Origin: an uncultured Collinsella sp.
GTDB taxonomy: Bacteria > Actinomycetota > Coriobacteriia > Coriobacteriales > Coriobacteriaceae
Direction of reading: 5' to 3'
Assembly: GCA_937926755.1 (NCBI GenBank)
Contig: CALBBA010000286.1
Span: 1-9,509 of the forward strand
Length of the DNA: 9,509 nucleotides
Below the pieces are notes generated by a model. It was given only the letters and a program-made list of their open reading frames with translations. It was not told the origin of the DNA and ran no database searches. Below are positions 1-6,839 of this stretch, in pieces (positions within the stretch are counted from its first letter, which is position 1; each line of letters starts with the position of its first letter). The position numbers and the translations under genes were made by a program.

Positions 1-1
1 G

Positions 2-1603
2 TCCCTCCTGCGCGCGCTCATCCCCATCCGCGGCATCATGTTCCTGTTCTCGCCCATCAACCACTCGGGCATCATGGTGCTCGGCTTTGTCTTTCTGTCG
101 ACAACCGGTGCCGAGGCGCTCTACTCGGACATGGGCCACGTGGGCAAGGCAAACATCTATGCATCCTGGCCGTTTGTTAAAGCGGCCCTCATCCTCAACT
201 ATCTGGGTCAAGGCGCTTGGCTGCTCGCCAATAACTCCAACCCCCAGATGCTCGCAATGGATATCGTCAACCCGTTCTATATGATGCTCCCCGAGCCCCT
301 GCGCCCCTTTGCCATCGTGCTTTCGGCCGTGGCGGCCATCATCGCCTCGCAGGCGCTCATCACCGGCTCGTTCTCGCTGGTATCCGAGGCAACGCGCCTC
401 AACCTTATGCCGCACCTGCGCATCCACTACCCCAGCGACACCAAGGGCCAGCTCTATATTCCGCTCGTCAACAACATCATGTGGGTCGGCTGCATCTTCA
501 TCGTGCTGCTATTCCAAAACTCTGAGCGCATGGAAAGCGCCTATGGCCTCGCCATCACCGTGACCATGCTCATGACCACCACACTGCTGACGAGCTATAT
601 CGCCGGCATCCTCAAGCACAAGCTGGGTGCCTGCGTCTTCGCCCTGCTCTTTGGTGCCATTGAGCTGTGCTTCTTCGCCTCGTGCCTCACTATGTTCTTT
701 GACGGCGGCTACGTCATGATCTTCCTGGCCGCGCTGCTGTTCGGCCTTATGTACGTGTGGCGCCGCGGCACCGCCATCGAGCGCACGCAAACGATCCTGC
801 TGCCCGTCTCCAAGTACATCGATCAGCTCAACCGCCTGCGCAACGACGAGACCTATCCCGTGCTCGCCGACAATCTGGTATTTCTCACCAACAGCCCCGA
901 CCCGCTCACGCTCGACCGCGACGTGCTTTATTCCATCCTGGACAAGCACCCCAAGCGCGCCAAGGCATATTGGTTCATCAACGTGCACGTTACCGACGAG
1001 CCCTATACGCATGAGTATTCCGTTGAGACCTTTGGCACGGACTTCCTCTTCCGCGTTCGCCTGGACCTGGGCTTTAAAGTCAACCAGCGCGTCAACGCTT
1101 ATCTGCGTCAGATCGTCGGCGACTTGATGGCATCGGGCGAGCTGCCGCCGCAACATCACACCTACTCCATCTACGAGACACGCGGCAACGTGGGTGACTT
1201 CCGCTTTTGTATGCTGCGCAAGATGCTTGCCCCCGAAACGGACATCAACCGCAATGACCACCGCGTGATGGCCATCAAGTACGCCGTCCGCCGCGCCTGC
1301 GGAAGCCCGGCACGTTGGTATGGTCTCGAGAACTCGGCCATCATCATTGAGTACGTACCGCTCTTTGCCCGCATGCGTCCGGCAGTCAAGCTCGTACGCA
1401 CCCAGGTGCCGCTCGAGGTTCAGATCGAAGAGGCCGAGGAAATGGAAGTCGACATCTTCTCGGACGACTTGGTCAACGGCAACGAAGCCGGTAAGGACAT
1501 GAACGTCGATCCCACCGAGTTGCTCGAGAGCGTCGCCGATACGCCCGAACAGCAACAGCTCGACGGCCTCGAGAACGAACAACTCAACGACGCCAACTTC
1601 TAG
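2..1603 (+). CDS. kup: KUP-family potassium uptake transporter, 5' end cut by window edge
   Basis: Integral membrane K+ (probably K+/H+ symport) transporter of the KUP/HAK/KT family. The frame is open to the left edge, so the true start and roughly the first 200 residues are missing; 533 codons are visible. Residues 36-49 of the visible part read GAEALYSDMGHVGK, the family signature. It is followed by NYLGQGA, a NPFY motif, and ASQALITGSFSL, which match conserved KUP membrane segments. Hydrophobic segments continue to about residue 250, then comes a soluble cytoplasmic domain of about 280 residues. The last ~70 residues are rich in Glu, Asp and Gln (EEAEEMEVD and onward), a tail E. coli Kup does not have as far as I recall. 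The gene is convergent with the bile salt hydrolase gene and ends 21 bases before a strong terminator. Family assignment is secure; regulation cannot be judged without the 5' end. Confidence 0.95.
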   Translation, partial: SLLRALIPIRGIMFLFSPINHSGIMVLGFVFLSTTGAEALYSDMGHVGKANIYASWPFVKAALILNYLGQGAWLLANNSNPQMLAMDIVNPFYMMLPEPLRPFAIVLSAVAAIIASQALITGSFSLVSEATRLNLMPHLRIHYPSDTKGQLYIPLVNNIMWVGCIFIVLLFQNSERMESAYGLAITVTMLMTTTLLTSYIAGILKHKLGACVFALLFGAIELCFFASCLTMFFDGGYVMIFLAALLFGLMYVWRRGTAIERTQTILLPVSKYIDQLNRLRNDETYPVLADNLVFLTNSPDPLTLDRDVLYSILDKHPKRAKAYWFINVHVTDEPYTHEYSVETFGTDFLFRVRLDLGFKVNQRVNAYLRQIVGDLMASGELPPQHHTYSIYETRGNVGDFRFCMLRKMLAPETDINRNDHRVMAIKYAVRRACGSPARWYGLENSAIIIEYVPLFARMRPAVKLVRTQVPLEVQIEEAEEMEVDIFSDDLVNGNEAGKDMNVDPTELLESVADTPEQQQLDGLENEQLNDANF

Positions 1604-1624
1604 CGACGTCACAAATCAAAGACA

Positions 1625-1661
1625 GCGGCCCTGCACCTCACGGGAGATGCAGGGCCGCTTT
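1625..1661. terminator. Bidirectional intrinsic terminator between kup and bsh
   Basis: Perfect 11-bp stem: GCGGCCCTGCA at 1625-1635 pairs with TGCAGGGCCGC at 1648-1658. Three more pairs (CTC/GAG) can form in the loop around an ACGG tetraloop. A short T run follows on the + strand, and a T-rich stretch (TGTCTTTGATTT) follows on the - strand. It lies between the convergent kup and bsh stop codons, so it probably ends both transcripts. Confidence 0.9.
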
Positions 1662-1682
1662 GCATTGCAGTAAAGCTATGGG

Positions 1683-2648
1683 CTACGAACGACGCGGCTC
1701 GGGAACCACGAGCCTATCGGGGCTCGCGCCCTCGGCATCCATCAGGCTCACGTAGCGAATCGACGGATCCCCATACATCGCGTAGTAATAATTGCCCGTG
1801 CGCGCGCTAAAGCATCCGGTATAGATAGTCTTCTCGAACTTGCCATCGCCCATCCTGGACGCCCCCTCAATCATCACCACGCCCTCGAGTGAACGGAACA
1901 TGCGGACGACGTTTTCGGTCTCGCTCTCCTTTTGCGGGTAATTGGCATTGAGGTACGCCGCCTTTACAAAACGGCTCGGCGAATAGCAGTCACCCGGAAT
2001 ACCGCGCATGCCGGCACCCGCGCCATAGGGCTTGAGCTCGGCGCCACGCCATGTCGCCGTCTGCGGAAAATCGCTTGTGGCCGTGATATAGGTGCGCAGG
2101 TTTTCCATGTGCCACGGGAAGGTGGGCTGATTGGCAAGGGTGTCGACCGGATCGTCGTATACATGCAGGCCGTCAGCCATCATCTCGACCACGATGCTAC
2201 GCCGGCCGTCGCCGATAATCCAATGGAGCAGCGACACGCCCAGCCCCTCTCCGGCAGATTTGGCGACAATCACCGTATCGTGCAGCGCGGCCTCGACCTC
2301 ATCGACCGTCGAGAACGTCGCTGCCACCCAGAGGGGAAACTCATAGGCCGCGATGTTGGTCTTTCCATCAACCGGGCCCTCGGCATACTCGGCATAGCCG
2401 GGAAAGTTGAGCCCCGCCACAGCCAGACCCGCATCGTTACCGCAATCGAAAAACATGGGATAGTTCTTGTAATCGATGCACATACCGATCACCGCGTGTG
2501 CCGCTGTCGCGTCGTCGATAAACGAATACGGAATGTGAAACCCGCGCGGCATCACGCGAACCTGTTGGCCGTAGTCAAAGCTCCAGTCGAGGTTGCGTCC
2601 CAGATACATGTGGCCGGAATCATCGGTAAATCGAATACTCGTGCACAT
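1683..2648 (-). CDS. bsh: Conjugated bile acid (choloylglycine) hydrolase, Ntn family
   Basis: Cytoplasmic N-terminal-nucleophile hydrolase that cleaves the glycine or taurine amide of conjugated bile salts. The product is 321 aa, a normal length for the family. The frame is open to 2711, but the start must be at 2648: the protein then begins MCTSIRF, placing the nucleophile Cys2 at the N terminus after Met removal, and AGGAGG sits 4 bases upstream. Other expected active-site residues are present: Arg18 and Asp21 in GRNLDW, Asn81 in LNFPGY, Asn173 in LANQPTF and Arg226 in SPSRFV. By recall it resembles Bifidobacterium BSH (GRNLDWSF, FPLWVA, SIVVEMADG-like segments) more than penicillin V acylase. 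A GLG tripeptide at residues 135-137 precedes SLLHW, where substrate-selectivity loops of some BSHs lie. No convincing promoter was seen: a GTGACA -35-like box (2684-2689) has only a poor -10 partner. Function is confident; glycine versus taurine preference is not predictable here. Confidence 0.95.
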   Translation of the reverse strand: MCTSIRFTDDSGHMYLGRNLDWSFDYGQQVRVMPRGFHIPYSFIDDATAAHAVIGMCIDYKNYPMFFDCGNDAGLAVAGLNFPGYAEYAEGPVDGKTNIAAYEFPLWVAATFSTVDEVEAALHDTVIVAKSAGEGLGVSLLHWIIGDGRRSIVVEMMADGLHVYDDPVDTLANQPTFPWHMENLRTYITATSDFPQTATWRGAELKPYGAGAGMRGIPGDCYSPSRFVKAAYLNANYPQKESETENVVRMFRSLEGVVMIEGASRMGDGKFEKTIYTGCFSARTGNYYYAMYGDPSIRYVSLMDAEGASPDRLVVPEPRRS

Positions 2649-2652
2649 AGCG

Positions 2653-2658
2653 CCTCCT
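2653..2658 (-). promoter_or_regulatory. Strong Shine-Dalgarno site fixing the bsh start
   Basis: AGGAGG on the - strand, 4 bases before the ATG at 2648. No comparable site precedes the longer frame start at 2711, so this supports the start that exposes Cys2. Confidence 0.85.
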
Positions 2659-2704
2659 AGCCTTACGTTCTTGCTAAGCTTATTGTCACCAAACAAAAAG
2701 GCGC

Positions 2705-2748
2705 TAAACACAAAAGCCCGGACATGACAACAATGTCATACCCGGGCT
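2705..2748 (-). terminator. Intrinsic terminator downstream of the deformylase-like gene
   Basis: On the - strand, AGCCCGG (2742-2748) pairs with CCGGGCT (2715-2721). After a 2x2 internal loop, six further pairs (TGACAT/ATGTCA class, 2724-2729 with 2734-2739) close a 4-base loop. The stem is followed on the - strand by TTTTGTGTTT. It lies about 145 bases past the deformylase-like stop codon and upstream of bsh, so bsh probably has its own promoter in 2649-2704. No T tract follows on the + strand. Confidence 0.75.
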
Positions 2749-2789
2749 ATTCAAGCAGGATAAACTCAACCAAGTTGACCCCGCAGGTC

Positions 2790-2898
2790 GTCTAAGGGGT
2801 CAAAGTGCCGCAGGTTGCCACGAAAGAGGAGCGAAGCGTACTTAAGGTACGCGAGCGACGATTGAGCGGCAAGGTGCGGTGCTTTGGTCCCCTTAGAC
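2790..2898. repeat. 109-nt long imperfect hairpin, candidate interspersed element or structured RNA
   Basis: Outer arms at 2790-2811 and 2876-2898 pair over about 22 positions, with G-T pairs at three positions and one bulged base (2888). They begin GTCTAAGGGG and end CCCCTTAGAC. Inside, TTGCC (2815-2819) pairs with GGCAA (2868-2872), and GCGTAC (2836-2841) pairs with GTACGC (2847-2852) around a 5-base loop. The right arm contains the stop codon of the deformylase-like gene (2893-2895). Pairing at several nested levels is direct evidence of structure. Whether it is a family of repeats, an RNA or a 3' UTR element is unknown. Confidence 0.6.
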
Positions 2899-3312
2899 CA
2901 ACTTTCCTAGACAGTGGTCAATCATGTGTTGAATCATTTGTGCCTCGAAGCCCACAAAGTCCTGCTTGCGCTCGCGCATCTTGCCGTCGACGATCACGTC
3001 ATAAGCGACCTTGCACTTGATATAGCGCGTGGACTTGGTGACCTCCTCGTGCGTCAGGCAGCTCTCCTCCATCTTGCTGGCGCCCAGACCAAACACCAGA
3101 CGGGGGTTGTAGAGCACATGGGGCTCGCCGGCATCGTCCAAGTAGACGCAGACCTTCTTGGTGATGCCGATCTGGTTGGCGGCAAGGCAGCCGGCATCGT
3201 CGAGCGACTTGATGGTATCGATCAGGTCCTGTGCCACCGACTCGTCCTCAACGGTCGCGACCTCGCAACGCTGGGACAGAATAGCCTCGTCGTGGCAGAG
3301 CTCTTTAATCAT
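2893..3312 (-). CDS. Peptide deformylase-like protein with altered HExxH motif
   Basis: Member of the polypeptide deformylase family, whose active enzymes remove the formyl group from nascent N-terminal fMet. The product is 139 aa. The ATG at 3312 is chosen over 3324 because GGAGG (3318-3322) lies 5 bases before it, and MIKELCHDEA aligns with the usual N terminus of short deformylases. The three family motifs are recognisable: GCLAANQ at residues 41-47, EESCLT at 83-87 with the metal ligand Cys85, and HMIDH at 129-133. Metal ligands Cys85, His129 and His133 remain, but the catalytic Glu after the first His is Met130, and the usual EGCLS Gly is Ser84. Ending soon after this motif is normal for the short firmicute-type subfamily. 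It may be inactive or have a different role; a second, canonical deformylase would be expected elsewhere. It stands alone, divergent from the purine permease. Confidence 0.85.
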   Translation of the reverse strand: MIKELCHDEAILSQRCEVATVEDESVAQDLIDTIKSLDDAGCLAANQIGITKKVCVYLDDAGEPHVLYNPRLVFGLGASKMEESCLTHEEVTKSTRYIKCKVAYDVIVDGKMRERKQDFVGFEAQMIQHMIDHCLGKLV

Positions 3313-3317
3313 ACGTT

Positions 3318-3322
3318 CCTCC
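3318..3322 (-). promoter_or_regulatory. Shine-Dalgarno site deciding the deformylase-like start
   Basis: GGAGG on the - strand, 5 bases from the ATG at 3312. It overlaps the alternative upstream ATG (3324), which has no such site of its own, so the shorter protein is preferred. Confidence 0.7.
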
Positions 3323-3345
3323 ATAGGGGTCGTTGTAACTGCTTA

Positions 3346-3351
3346 AGTATA
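3346..3351 (-). promoter_or_regulatory. Candidate -10 box for the deformylase-like gene
   Basis: TATACT on the - strand matches the -10 consensus at 5 of 6 positions. Initiation about 7 bases downstream would leave a leader of roughly 27 bases with the Shine-Dalgarno site in place. No good -35 hexamer lies 16-18 bases upstream, so the call rests mainly on the -10 box and the position. Confidence 0.5.
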
Positions 3352-3420
3352 CGGTACCCACACATTTTCATACGGAAAATACCGCCCGTCCGCTACAAAG
3401 CGCCGAACATCAACATGTGA

Positions 3421-3450
3421 GGAACAGCAAGGTTGTAAAGGCGATATAGT
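3421..3450 (+). promoter_or_regulatory. Candidate promoter for the NCS2 permease
   Basis: TATAGT at 3445-3450 matches the -10 consensus at 5 of 6 positions. The best -35 candidate is the weak GGAACA at 3421-3426 (18-base spacer). Transcription from about 3457 would give a ~50-base leader containing a small hairpin, TCGGCC (3468-3473) with GGCCGA (3483-3488), directly before the ribosome binding site. I looked for a purine riboswitch core in this leader and did not find one. Confidence 0.45.
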
Positions 3451-3505
3451 AAGTGAGTTCGTGTCAATCGGCCTAAACTCGGGGCCGAACAAGGAAAGGG
3501 TATGC

Positions 3506-4819
3506 ATGGACGAACTTTTTCACGTCAGCGAGCGCAAGTCCACAATCGGGACCGAACTTCGCGCCGGACTGACAACATTCCTGGCAATGGCCTACATCAT
3601 CGCCGTCAACCCCGCGGTGCTCTCGGGCGCCGGCATCGATGCGGGAGCGCTCGCCTGCGCCACCTGCCTGGGCGCCGGCATCATGACCATCTGCATGGGC
3701 GTCTTCGCCAACCGCCCGCTCGCCTGCGCGTCGGGCCTGGGCATCAACGCCATGATCGCGGGCATCGCCACCACCATGTGCGGCGGTGACTGGCACGTAG
3801 CCATGAGCGTTATCTTCCTCGAGGGTATCGTCATCTTGCTGCTCGTCCTTTGCGGCCTGCGCGAGGCCATCATGGATGCCATCCCTGTGGTCCTGCGCCA
3901 CGCCATCTCGGTTGGCTTGGGTCTGTTCATCGCCATGATCGGCCTGTGCGACGCCGGCATCATCACCGCTGGCGCCGGTACGCTCGTCGGCCTGGGCGAC
4001 ATCGCCTCCCCCACCTTTATCGTCGGCATCATCTCCATCGTCGTGACGGTTGCCCTGGCTTCCCGCAACGTGCCGGGCTCGCTGCTCATCAGCATCATCG
4101 TCGCCGTTATCGCCGGTATCCCGCTGGGCGTCACCCATGCGCCCGAGGGCCTTATCGCCCCGCTCAACTTCTCGACCTTTGGCGCCCCGTTTGCCAGCAC
4201 CGCCGACGGCAACATGGCCATCGTGAAGGTTCTGACCGACCCGATGCTGCTCGTCGTTGCCTTCTCGCTGCTCATGAGCGACTTCTTTGACACCATGGGT
4301 ACCGCGATGGCCGTGGCCAAGCAAGGCGAGTTCCTCACCGACGACGGCAACGTCGAGAACATCAAGGAGATCCTGGTCGTCGACTCCGCCGCCGCTGCCG
4401 TGGGCGGCTTCATGGGCGTCTCCTCCATCACCACCTTCGTCGAGTCCACCTCTGGCGCCGCCGACGGTGGCCGCACGGGCCTCACCTCCGTCACCACCGG
4501 CGTGCTGTTTATCCTCGCCGCGTTCTTCTCCCCCATCGTCACCATCGTTTCCAGCGCCGCCACCTGCGGTGCTCTGGTCTACGTCGGCTACCTCATGATG
4601 AGCGAGGCCTCCGAGATCGACTGGTCCGACGTGTCGCAGGGTTTCCCGGCGTTCATGATTGTCGCCGGCGTGCCCTTTACCTACTCCATCTCTGCCGGCA
4701 TTGGTCTGGGCTTTATCGCCTACGTGGTCGTCGCGCTCTTTAAGGGCGAGGCTTCCAAGATCAAGCCGCTCATGTGGATCGCAGCCCTCGCCTTCCTCGT
4801 CTACTTCTTTGTAGCGTAG
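3506..4819 (+). CDS. NCS2-family purine permease, AzgA type
   Basis: Polytopic inner-membrane transporter for nucleobases, probably adenine and/or guanine/hypoxanthine by proton symport, as for AzgA-like NCS2 members. The product is 437 aa, normal for the subfamily. The ATG at 3506 gives MDELFHVSERKSTIGTE, the usual short N terminus, with AAAGGG about 5 bases upstream; the frame extends upstream to a GTG at 3461 with no support. Diagnostic segments are AGLTTFLAMAYIIAVNP (residues 20-36), ASGLGINAMIAG (75-86), DFFDTMGT (259-266) and FVESTSGAADGGRTGLT (311-327), with many hydrophobic helices between and a C-terminal helix ending VYFFVA. It is divergent from the deformylase-like gene and followed after 26 bases by an intrinsic terminator. 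Its last 14 codons are duplicated downstream at 6840-6884. The exact substrate cannot be assigned from the sequence. Confidence 0.93.
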   Translation: MDELFHVSERKSTIGTELRAGLTTFLAMAYIIAVNPAVLSGAGIDAGALACATCLGAGIMTICMGVFANRPLACASGLGINAMIAGIATTMCGGDWHVAMSVIFLEGIVILLLVLCGLREAIMDAIPVVLRHAISVGLGLFIAMIGLCDAGIITAGAGTLVGLGDIASPTFIVGIISIVVTVALASRNVPGSLLISIIVAVIAGIPLGVTHAPEGLIAPLNFSTFGAPFASTADGNMAIVKVLTDPMLLVVAFSLLMSDFFDTMGTAMAVAKQGEFLTDDGNVENIKEILVVDSAAAAVGGFMGVSSITTFVESTSGAADGGRTGLTSVTTGVLFILAAFFSPIVTIVSSAATCGALVYVGYLMMSEASEIDWSDVSQGFPAFMIVAGVPFTYSISAGIGLGFIAYVVVALFKGEASKIKPLMWIAALAFLVYFFVA

Positions 4820-4845
4820 CGGCAAAGCTGCCAAAGCAGAACACC

Positions 4846-4886
4846 AAAGCGCGGAGTCGCATCGAGCGGCTCCGCGCTTTTCTTTT
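4846..4886 (+). terminator. Intrinsic terminator of the NCS2 permease gene
   Basis: AAAGCGCGGAG (4846-4856) pairs with CTCCGCGCTTT (4870-4880). Four further pairs, one of them G-T, extend the stem to 15 bp around a 5-base loop, followed by TTTTCTTTT. The same element, slightly changed, recurs at 6911-6949. Confidence 0.92.
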
Positions 4887-4929
4887 AAAGCCAGGCAACG
4901 CACGGACGCGCGATGTTGTGCTTCCCAAG

Positions 4930-5026
4930 TTTTGGACATTTTGCCCTCCAAACGGCACTACCGCCGGCTACATCCTGCAGATATGCTGGGCTTAATCGCA
5001 TAGGCCCTATGAGGATGGGAGTAACC
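4930..5026 (+). promoter_or_regulatory. Conserved 97-nt leader of surface gene 1, candidate promoter/operator
   Basis: This block aligns without gaps to 6992-7088. The first 39 bases differ at one position and the first 59 at four, whereas the preceding ~43 bases (4887-4929) are barely alignable. It contains TTTGG (4931-4935) and CCAAA (4948-4952) as an inverted repeat with a 12-base spacer, and a second palindrome, CATAGG-C-CCTATG (4999-5011). GGGAG at 5017-5021 is the ribosome binding site. TATGCT at 4982-4987 could be a -10 box, but no -35 is convincing. A promoter is expected here because a terminator lies just upstream. Confidence 0.55.
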
Positions 5027-6817
5027 ATGGCCGCCTTGTTCACGACCCCCAAGCGCAATGACAAAACCTCTGGAGCCCATTTTATCGAGCCCGACGTGCG
5101 CCGTCGCACGTTGCTCGCACACGGCAGCTGGCGCCGCGTGACGCGCCGCATCGTTGTAGGCGCCGTAGGCGCGCTTACGGTAAGCTCGCTGCTCATGCCG
5201 AGCGTCTCGCTCGCGGCCGAGTGGGTGGACGTCGGCGGCGTCCGCCACGAAGCGGCCGCGGGGCCCACGGGAGACGCCGCCGGCACCTGGTCATGGGATG
5301 GCGCCGACGACATGAGGCTCAACGGCTATGACGGCGGTGCGATCCAGGCTGCAGGTAAGCTCAACATTGCCTACGAGGGCAAAAACACCGTGAAAACCGA
5401 GCCCGATTACACTGGAGCCGCCATCAAGGCGCAGGATGGCACTAACCAGAAGGCAGAGCTGAACATAACGAGCTCGAAAAGCTCGGATGAGCTCAATGTG
5501 ACAGCCGAGGCCGATGCAATTAAATCCACAGGCGACCTCTCCATTTCTGGCCCAGGCACTGTGAACACCACAAGCACTTCTTCCGACGGAATTGAGGCAA
5601 AGGGCGATCTCTCTATCACGGGCTCGGGCACTGTGAATGCAACGGGCGGTACCGAAGGCATCCAATCCAAGGGCGAGACCACCATCGATTCCTCTGGCAC
5701 AGTGATCGCTAAAGGAGGCGAAGGCTACGGCATCGCCGCGGGCAGTGACCTCATCATCAAAGGCGGTGGCAAGGTAGAAGCAAACTCTATCGAGGACGTG
5801 GCGATTTATACCGATGGCAACATCGAGATTTCGGGCGGCAGTCAGGTCGAGGCGAGCTCCCAGGAAGACCTTGCCGTCGACGCTGAGGGCAGTCTCACGG
5901 TCACCAACGCATCCCTTAACGCAAGCGGTGTTGAGTATGGCGTCTATGGCCGCAAGGGCATCACGCTCGACCACGCGACCGTGACGGTCCGTGCAAGCAC
6001 GGGCGGCGGTTGGCAAACTATCGCTCTCATCACTGACGAGGACGACATCGTCATCAAGAATGGTTCCATCGTGGACGCGCTCGCGGAAGGCGGGTTCTCG
6101 GCTGCTATCGCCAGCAGAAACTACAACCCTGGCGAGTCAGGCGGCCACATCTACATCAGCGACTCCACTGTCAAGGCTATAGCCCGCTATATCGAGACCG
6201 GTGGCGGCGGCCCCGATCACTACAGCGGAGACCAGAACGACGAAATCATCCCTGAGTCCGAGGGCCTGAACATCGGCATCTTCGCGCAGACCAGCGAGGG
6301 CATCACGCCCGCGACCATCTCGATTATCCGCAGCAAGGTCACGGCCGAGGGAGACACGGCGGCTATCTTCGCCCTTGCCATGAGCGAGGACGGCAAGGCG
6401 ATCGGCACCATCGAGATCGAGGGCGCTCCCATTCAGAGGCCCGCAGGCGGCAAGGTCATTGACTATCGCTACGAGCAAGAGTACAGCCGCAGCATTATCT
6501 ATGAGGCAGGGCAAACCATCGGCACGGGCGACGCCACAATCAACTCCCCCTATGACGCCGCTGTCGCCAAGAGCACGGTCATCGTGCCTCCCGAGGAGAT
6601 CAAACCCGAGGAAAAGCCCGGCGAGACCAAGCCCGAGGGTTTCAAGTCCGAGGGCACGAAGACGACCAAGACCGTTGCAGTTGCAGCCACGGGGGCCAAG
6701 ACCACCGGCAAGCTCGCGGCAACCGGCGACGCCTCGAACGCAGCCATCGTGGCAGCCGCCCTTGCAGGAACAGCCGCCATCGCCGCGGGCGCCGTGGTGA
6801 GCCGCAAGCGCTCGTAA
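5027..6817 (+). CDS. Secreted, sortase-anchored beta-helix-like surface protein, copy 1
   Basis: Predicted cell-wall-anchored surface protein of 596 aa, role unknown. The ATG at 5027 is chosen because GGGAG lies 5 bases upstream in both paralogs; in-frame ATGs at 4913, 5009 and 5015 have weaker support. A long basic N region (RRVTRR, residues 36-41) leads into a hydrophobic segment (42-58) with likely signal cleavage near SLA-A (61-64). Residues 85-125 start a domain with TWSWDGADDMRLNGY. Residues ~160-360 form imperfect 20-25-residue repeats of the type DGI-AKGDLSITGSGTVNATG, which suggest a right-handed parallel beta-helix like the Cthe_2159 carbohydrate-binding family. A Pro/Lys/Glu-rich wall-spanning linker covers 521-545. 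The C terminus has LAATGD (563-568), a hydrophobic helix and RKRS, an LAxTG sorting signal as used by class E sortases. It is flanked by terminators and so is probably monocistronic. Adhesion or glycan binding is inference only. Confidence 0.85.
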   Translation: MAALFTTPKRNDKTSGAHFIEPDVRRRTLLAHGSWRRVTRRIVVGAVGALTVSSLLMPSVSLAAEWVDVGGVRHEAAAGPTGDAAGTWSWDGADDMRLNGYDGGAIQAAGKLNIAYEGKNTVKTEPDYTGAAIKAQDGTNQKAELNITSSKSSDELNVTAEADAIKSTGDLSISGPGTVNTTSTSSDGIEAKGDLSITGSGTVNATGGTEGIQSKGETTIDSSGTVIAKGGEGYGIAAGSDLIIKGGGKVEANSIEDVAIYTDGNIEISGGSQVEASSQEDLAVDAEGSLTVTNASLNASGVEYGVYGRKGITLDHATVTVRASTGGGWQTIALITDEDDIVIKNGSIVDALAEGGFSAAIASRNYNPGESGGHIYISDSTVKAIARYIETGGGGPDHYSGDQNDEIIPESEGLNIGIFAQTSEGITPATISIIRSKVTAEGDTAAIFALAMSEDGKAIGTIEIEGAPIQRPAGGKVIDYRYEQEYSRSIIYEAGQTIGTGDATINSPYDAAVAKSTVIVPPEEIKPEEKPGETKPEGFKSEGTKTTKTVAVAATGAKTTGKLAATGDASNAAIVAAALAGTAAIAAGAVVSRKRS

Positions 6818-6839
6818 ACACTTTTTCGCACGGGACGGG

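Larger units (their letters stand above)
4774..6838 (+). repeat. Direct tandem repeat, unit 1 (permease tail, terminator, surface gene 1)
   Basis: Similarity to unit 2 starts abruptly at GTGGATCGC (4774) inside the last codons of the NCS2 gene. It continues through the terminator, the 97-nt leader and the whole surface-protein gene to about 6831. The unit is about 2,065 bases. The junction with unit 2 lies between about 6832 and 6839. Confidence 0.85.

Noticed and set aside
509..1612. Long - strand open frame of 367 codons opposite kup
   Set aside because: Mirror of the kup codons with Val/Ala/Gly/His-rich composition and no recognisable family; it runs through the kup stop region.
1932..2660. 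+ strand open frame of 242 codons opposite bsh
   Set aside because: The real gene on the other strand has a full set of catalytic residues; this frame has no homology that I can recognise.
3325..3505. Purine riboswitch before the NCS2 permease
   Set aside because: The conserved loop and junction bases of the purine aptamer could not be found; only a small 6-bp hairpin and a -10-like box are seen.
3473..4951. Long - strand open frame of 492 codons opposite the NCS2 permease
   Set aside because: It is antisense to a clearly recognised gene, has a composition dominated by Asp, Gly, His and Ala from mirrored GC-rich codons, and covers the terminator; no domain or ribosome site supports it.
4913..5026. 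Extended N terminus for surface protein 1 (and 6927-7088 for protein 2)
   Set aside because: The extra residues translate the conserved leader. They would place 38-54 residues ahead of an already long signal-peptide N region, and the best ribosome site in both copies serves the ATG at 5027 and 7089.
5132..5153. Twin-arginine export signal in RRVTRR of the surface proteins
   Set aside because: The residues after the arginine pairs do not match the S/T-RRxFLK pattern. A basic N region before a long hydrophobic core fits ordinary Sec export.
5500..5850. DNA-level tandem repeats or CRISPR-like array in the beta-helix region
   Set aside because: The repetition is at protein level with variable spacing; there are no identical DNA repeats separated by unique spacers.
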